Below, piece by piece: positions 5,390 to 6,469 of a stretch of DNA of 6,469 bases (position 1 is its first letter; every line of letters begins with the position of its first letter). The stretch comes from an uncultured Flavobacteriales bacterium (lineage in GTDB: Bacteria; Bacteroidota; Bacteroidia; Flavobacteriales; Schleiferiaceae). The stretch lies in contig CAIJMB010000223.1 of assembly GCA_903821715.1 (NCBI GenBank), positions 1-6,469 on the forward strand, written 5' to 3'. The position numbers and the translations under genes are program-made. Under the pieces are notes generated by a model. It was given only the letters and a program-made list of their open reading frames with translations, was not told the origin of the DNA and did not search any database.

Positions 5390-6265
5390 TTAATTGGCCT
5401 CGGCCTTGGTGTACTTCTTCGGCGTTACGCCAAATTTTCGCTTAAATGCAGCGATAAAGTGGCTCGGATTCTGGTATCCGATTTCAAACGCGACTTCGTT
5501 CACGCTAAGGCGTCCTTGGTCGAGCATGCGCCGTGCATGGTTGAGGCGGGTGTCCATGACGTACCCGTAGACGGTGTTGCCGTACACCTCCTTAAAACCA
5601 GCCTTAAGGCGGTATTCGTTGAGCCCCACACGGTCTGCCAGTTGCTTGATGGTGGGCGGATCCTGCCACTGGTCAAGTATGACCGCCTTGGCGTCGTGAA
5701 TCCGCCGAAGGTTGTCTTCGTCTTTAAGGAACGGACACGCAGCCGTATCGGGTTCGCTGGTATGAAAGTAGTGCCCGAGCAGCTCGAGCACGTAGCCCAA
5801 TTGGGCCACCCGCAGGGCGTTGGTGCTCAGTTTTTTAGACCATAGCGAATCGAGAATTACGCGCTGTCCTGCATCCACAGCGCGCTGGTCGTAGATGGGG
5901 CGCTGCATGTCAGTGCGGCCTAAAAACGGAATCTCTTCGCTCTCTTCGCCGTCTGGCATAAAGAGCCGGTGAAGGCGTTCAAAACGGATTTTAATCGCAA
6001 TTAAACGCTTGCCATGCGGGAGTCCCACGCCAGCCTTGAGCTCGTCTTTGGGATTGTAGATGAAAAAACTTTGACCTTCGGGCAGCGGACGCATGTACAT
6101 GGGGCCAAATTGAAAGGAGGTTTCGCCATCCAAGCTAAAAAAGAGGTGCACGTGCTCGGACTCCAAGACCAAAGTGCTGGGGGCTTCGCTGGCGCGCCCC
6201 TCAAGGCGGAGCCATTCAATGCCTTCGTACAGGCTTTGGTATCGGATTGGGCTATTTGGGCTCAT
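5390..6265 (-). CDS. AraC-family transcriptional regulator (PchR-like C-terminal domain)
   Basis: A 291-residue DNA-binding regulator. The C-terminal third holds the two helix-turn-helix motifs of the AraC/XylS domain: TIKQLADRVGLNEYRLKAGF at 205-224 with FKEVYGNTVYGYV after it, and SVNEVAFEIGYQNPSHFIAAF at 254-274 followed by KRKFGVTPKKY, the usual closing motif. The form LNEYRLKxGFKExYGxTVxGY is that of the PchR-like branch common in Bacteroidota and siderophore regulators. The N-terminal region (about 1-180) is an effector or dimerisation domain that I cannot place more precisely; it contains a single Cys in ACPFLKDEDN at 176-185. The ligand and target genes are unknown. Downstream and close is the HAD phosphatase gene; divergent, across 121 bp, is an unidentified gene. 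Both are reasonable candidates for control. The ATG at 6265 has no Shine-Dalgarno sequence. Confidence 0.9.
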   Translation of the reverse strand: MSPNSPIRYQSLYEGIEWLRLEGRASEAPSTLVLESEHVHLFFSLDGETSFQFGPMYMRPLPEGQSFFIYNPKDELKAGVGLPHGKRLIAIKIRFERLHRLFMPDGEESEEIPFLGRTDMQRPIYDQRAVDAGQRVILDSLWSKKLSTNALRVAQLGYVLELLGHYFHTSEPDTAACPFLKDEDNLRRIHDAKAVILDQWQDPPTIKQLADRVGLNEYRLKAGFKEVYGNTVYGYVMDTRLNHARRMLDQGRLSVNEVAFEIGYQNPSHFIAAFKRKFGVTPKKYTKAEAN

Positions 6266-6386
6266 AAGTACTTGATGCTAAAATACGATTAAGCCCGATT
6301 TTGTTCAGTTTTTGCTTCTTCTCTTTAGGCTATGGGTTTTTTGTTTACGGGTATAATTGATTTGAGGTCGGGGCTATTTTTGCTGC
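6266..6386. promoter_or_regulatory. Divergent intergenic region between the AraC-type regulator and the next gene
   Basis: A 121-bp AT-richer gap between two divergent starts. Facing left, TATTTTAG on the minus strand (6285-6278) is a 7/8 match to TAnnTTTG, 12 nt before the regulator ATG. The 8-bp palindrome AAGTACTT (6266-6273) lies directly against that ATG. Facing right, there is an exact box at 6375-6382. T-rich tracts occur at 6298-6313 and 6336-6345. I could not identify paired direct repeats that would clearly be AraC-type operators. Confidence 0.4.
6375..6382 (+). promoter_or_regulatory. Putative -7 promoter box for the 3'-edge gene
   Basis: TATTTTTG matches TAnnTTTG exactly and ends 4 nt before the ATG at 6387. 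A TTG at 6357-6359 is 15 nt upstream of it, the same spacing as at rbfA but a little short for the usual -33 element. The box and its placement support the reality of the short reading frame that follows. Confidence 0.5.
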
Positions 6387-6469
6387 ATGAAGTGGCTAAA
6401 TGAATACCGATTGATCCTCAAGCGCGACGGATGGGCAGGCTTGGTGCGGCAGGCCGGATGGCCCGTGGC
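6387..6469 (+). CDS. Unidentified protein, N-terminal fragment (runs off the window)
   Basis: An ATG at 6387 opens a frame that stays open to the window end and encodes 27 complete codons beginning MKWLNEYRLILKRDGWAG. The fragment is basic and rich in aromatic residues (three Trp in 27), with no signal peptide visible; it could be the cytoplasmic lead of a membrane protein, but that is a guess. I do not recognise the family. Support for a real start comes from the exact TAnnTTTG box 4 nt upstream, as at other genes here, and from codon use resembling the neighbours (for example CTC, CGC, GAC, GGC, GTG). It is divergent from the AraC-type regulator. Confidence 0.55.
   Translation, partial: MKWLNEYRLILKRDGWAGLVRQAGWPV

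Noticed and set aside
5156..5845. A 229-residue forward frame opposite the HAD and AraC-type genes
   Set aside because: The reverse frames carry clear HAD and AraC motifs. The forward frame has no recognisable domain and runs across both genes and their junction.
6332..6403. Short forward frame MGFLFTGIID... of 23 residues upstream of the last gene
   Set aside because: It has no promoter box at its start, it contains the better-supported box and ATG at 6375-6389 in another frame, and it is too short to judge.

Overview
The window looks like a stretch of a Bacteroidota chromosome, probably a moderately GC-rich member of the Flavobacteriales or a relative. The reasons are tandem ExbD genes, an rbfA gene followed directly by a LolC/E-type permease, a methylmalonyl-CoA epimerase, near-absence of Shine-Dalgarno sequences, and repeated TAnnTTTG boxes (the Bacteroidota -7 promoter element) just before start codons. 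The genus cannot be fixed from this sequence.

Layout. At 3-68 is the tail of one ExbD-like gene, overlapping by one base a complete second ExbD gene (68-550) that ends in a strong intrinsic terminator (573-600). Positions 551-932 carry no credible gene. From the last T of the terminator to just before the next promoter box, this gap is filled by degenerate short tandem repeats: about 33 heptanucleotide units (600-830), then a 9-nt repeat (831-916). Two forward genes follow: a CPBP/CAAX-type membrane protease (933-1796) and a DusB-like tRNA-dihydrouridine synthase (1810-2817). The dus 3' end overlaps by 40 bp the 3' end of a leftward FtsX/LolC-type permease (2778-3962), which is coupled by TAGTG to the upstream ribosome-maturation gene rbfA (3962-4321). 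Divergent from rbfA, across only 30 bp, is a methylmalonyl-CoA epimerase (4352-4768). It converges, with 3 bp between stops, on a leftward pair: an AraC-type regulator (5390-6265) followed by a YihX-like HAD phosphatase (4772-5374). Divergent from the regulator, the start of an unidentified gene (from 6387) runs off the window.

Most of the genes are housekeeping: energised outer-membrane transport or motility (ExbD), tRNA modification (Dus), 30S maturation (RbfA), envelope lipoprotein or membrane transport (permease), and propionate/methylmalonyl-CoA metabolism (epimerase). I see no phage, transposon, CRISPR, RNA gene or defence system. The least ordinary parts are the phased repeat block at 600-916 and the recurrent placement of TAnnTTTG boxes 4-6 nt before start codons, which suggests leaderless or nearly leaderless mRNAs.
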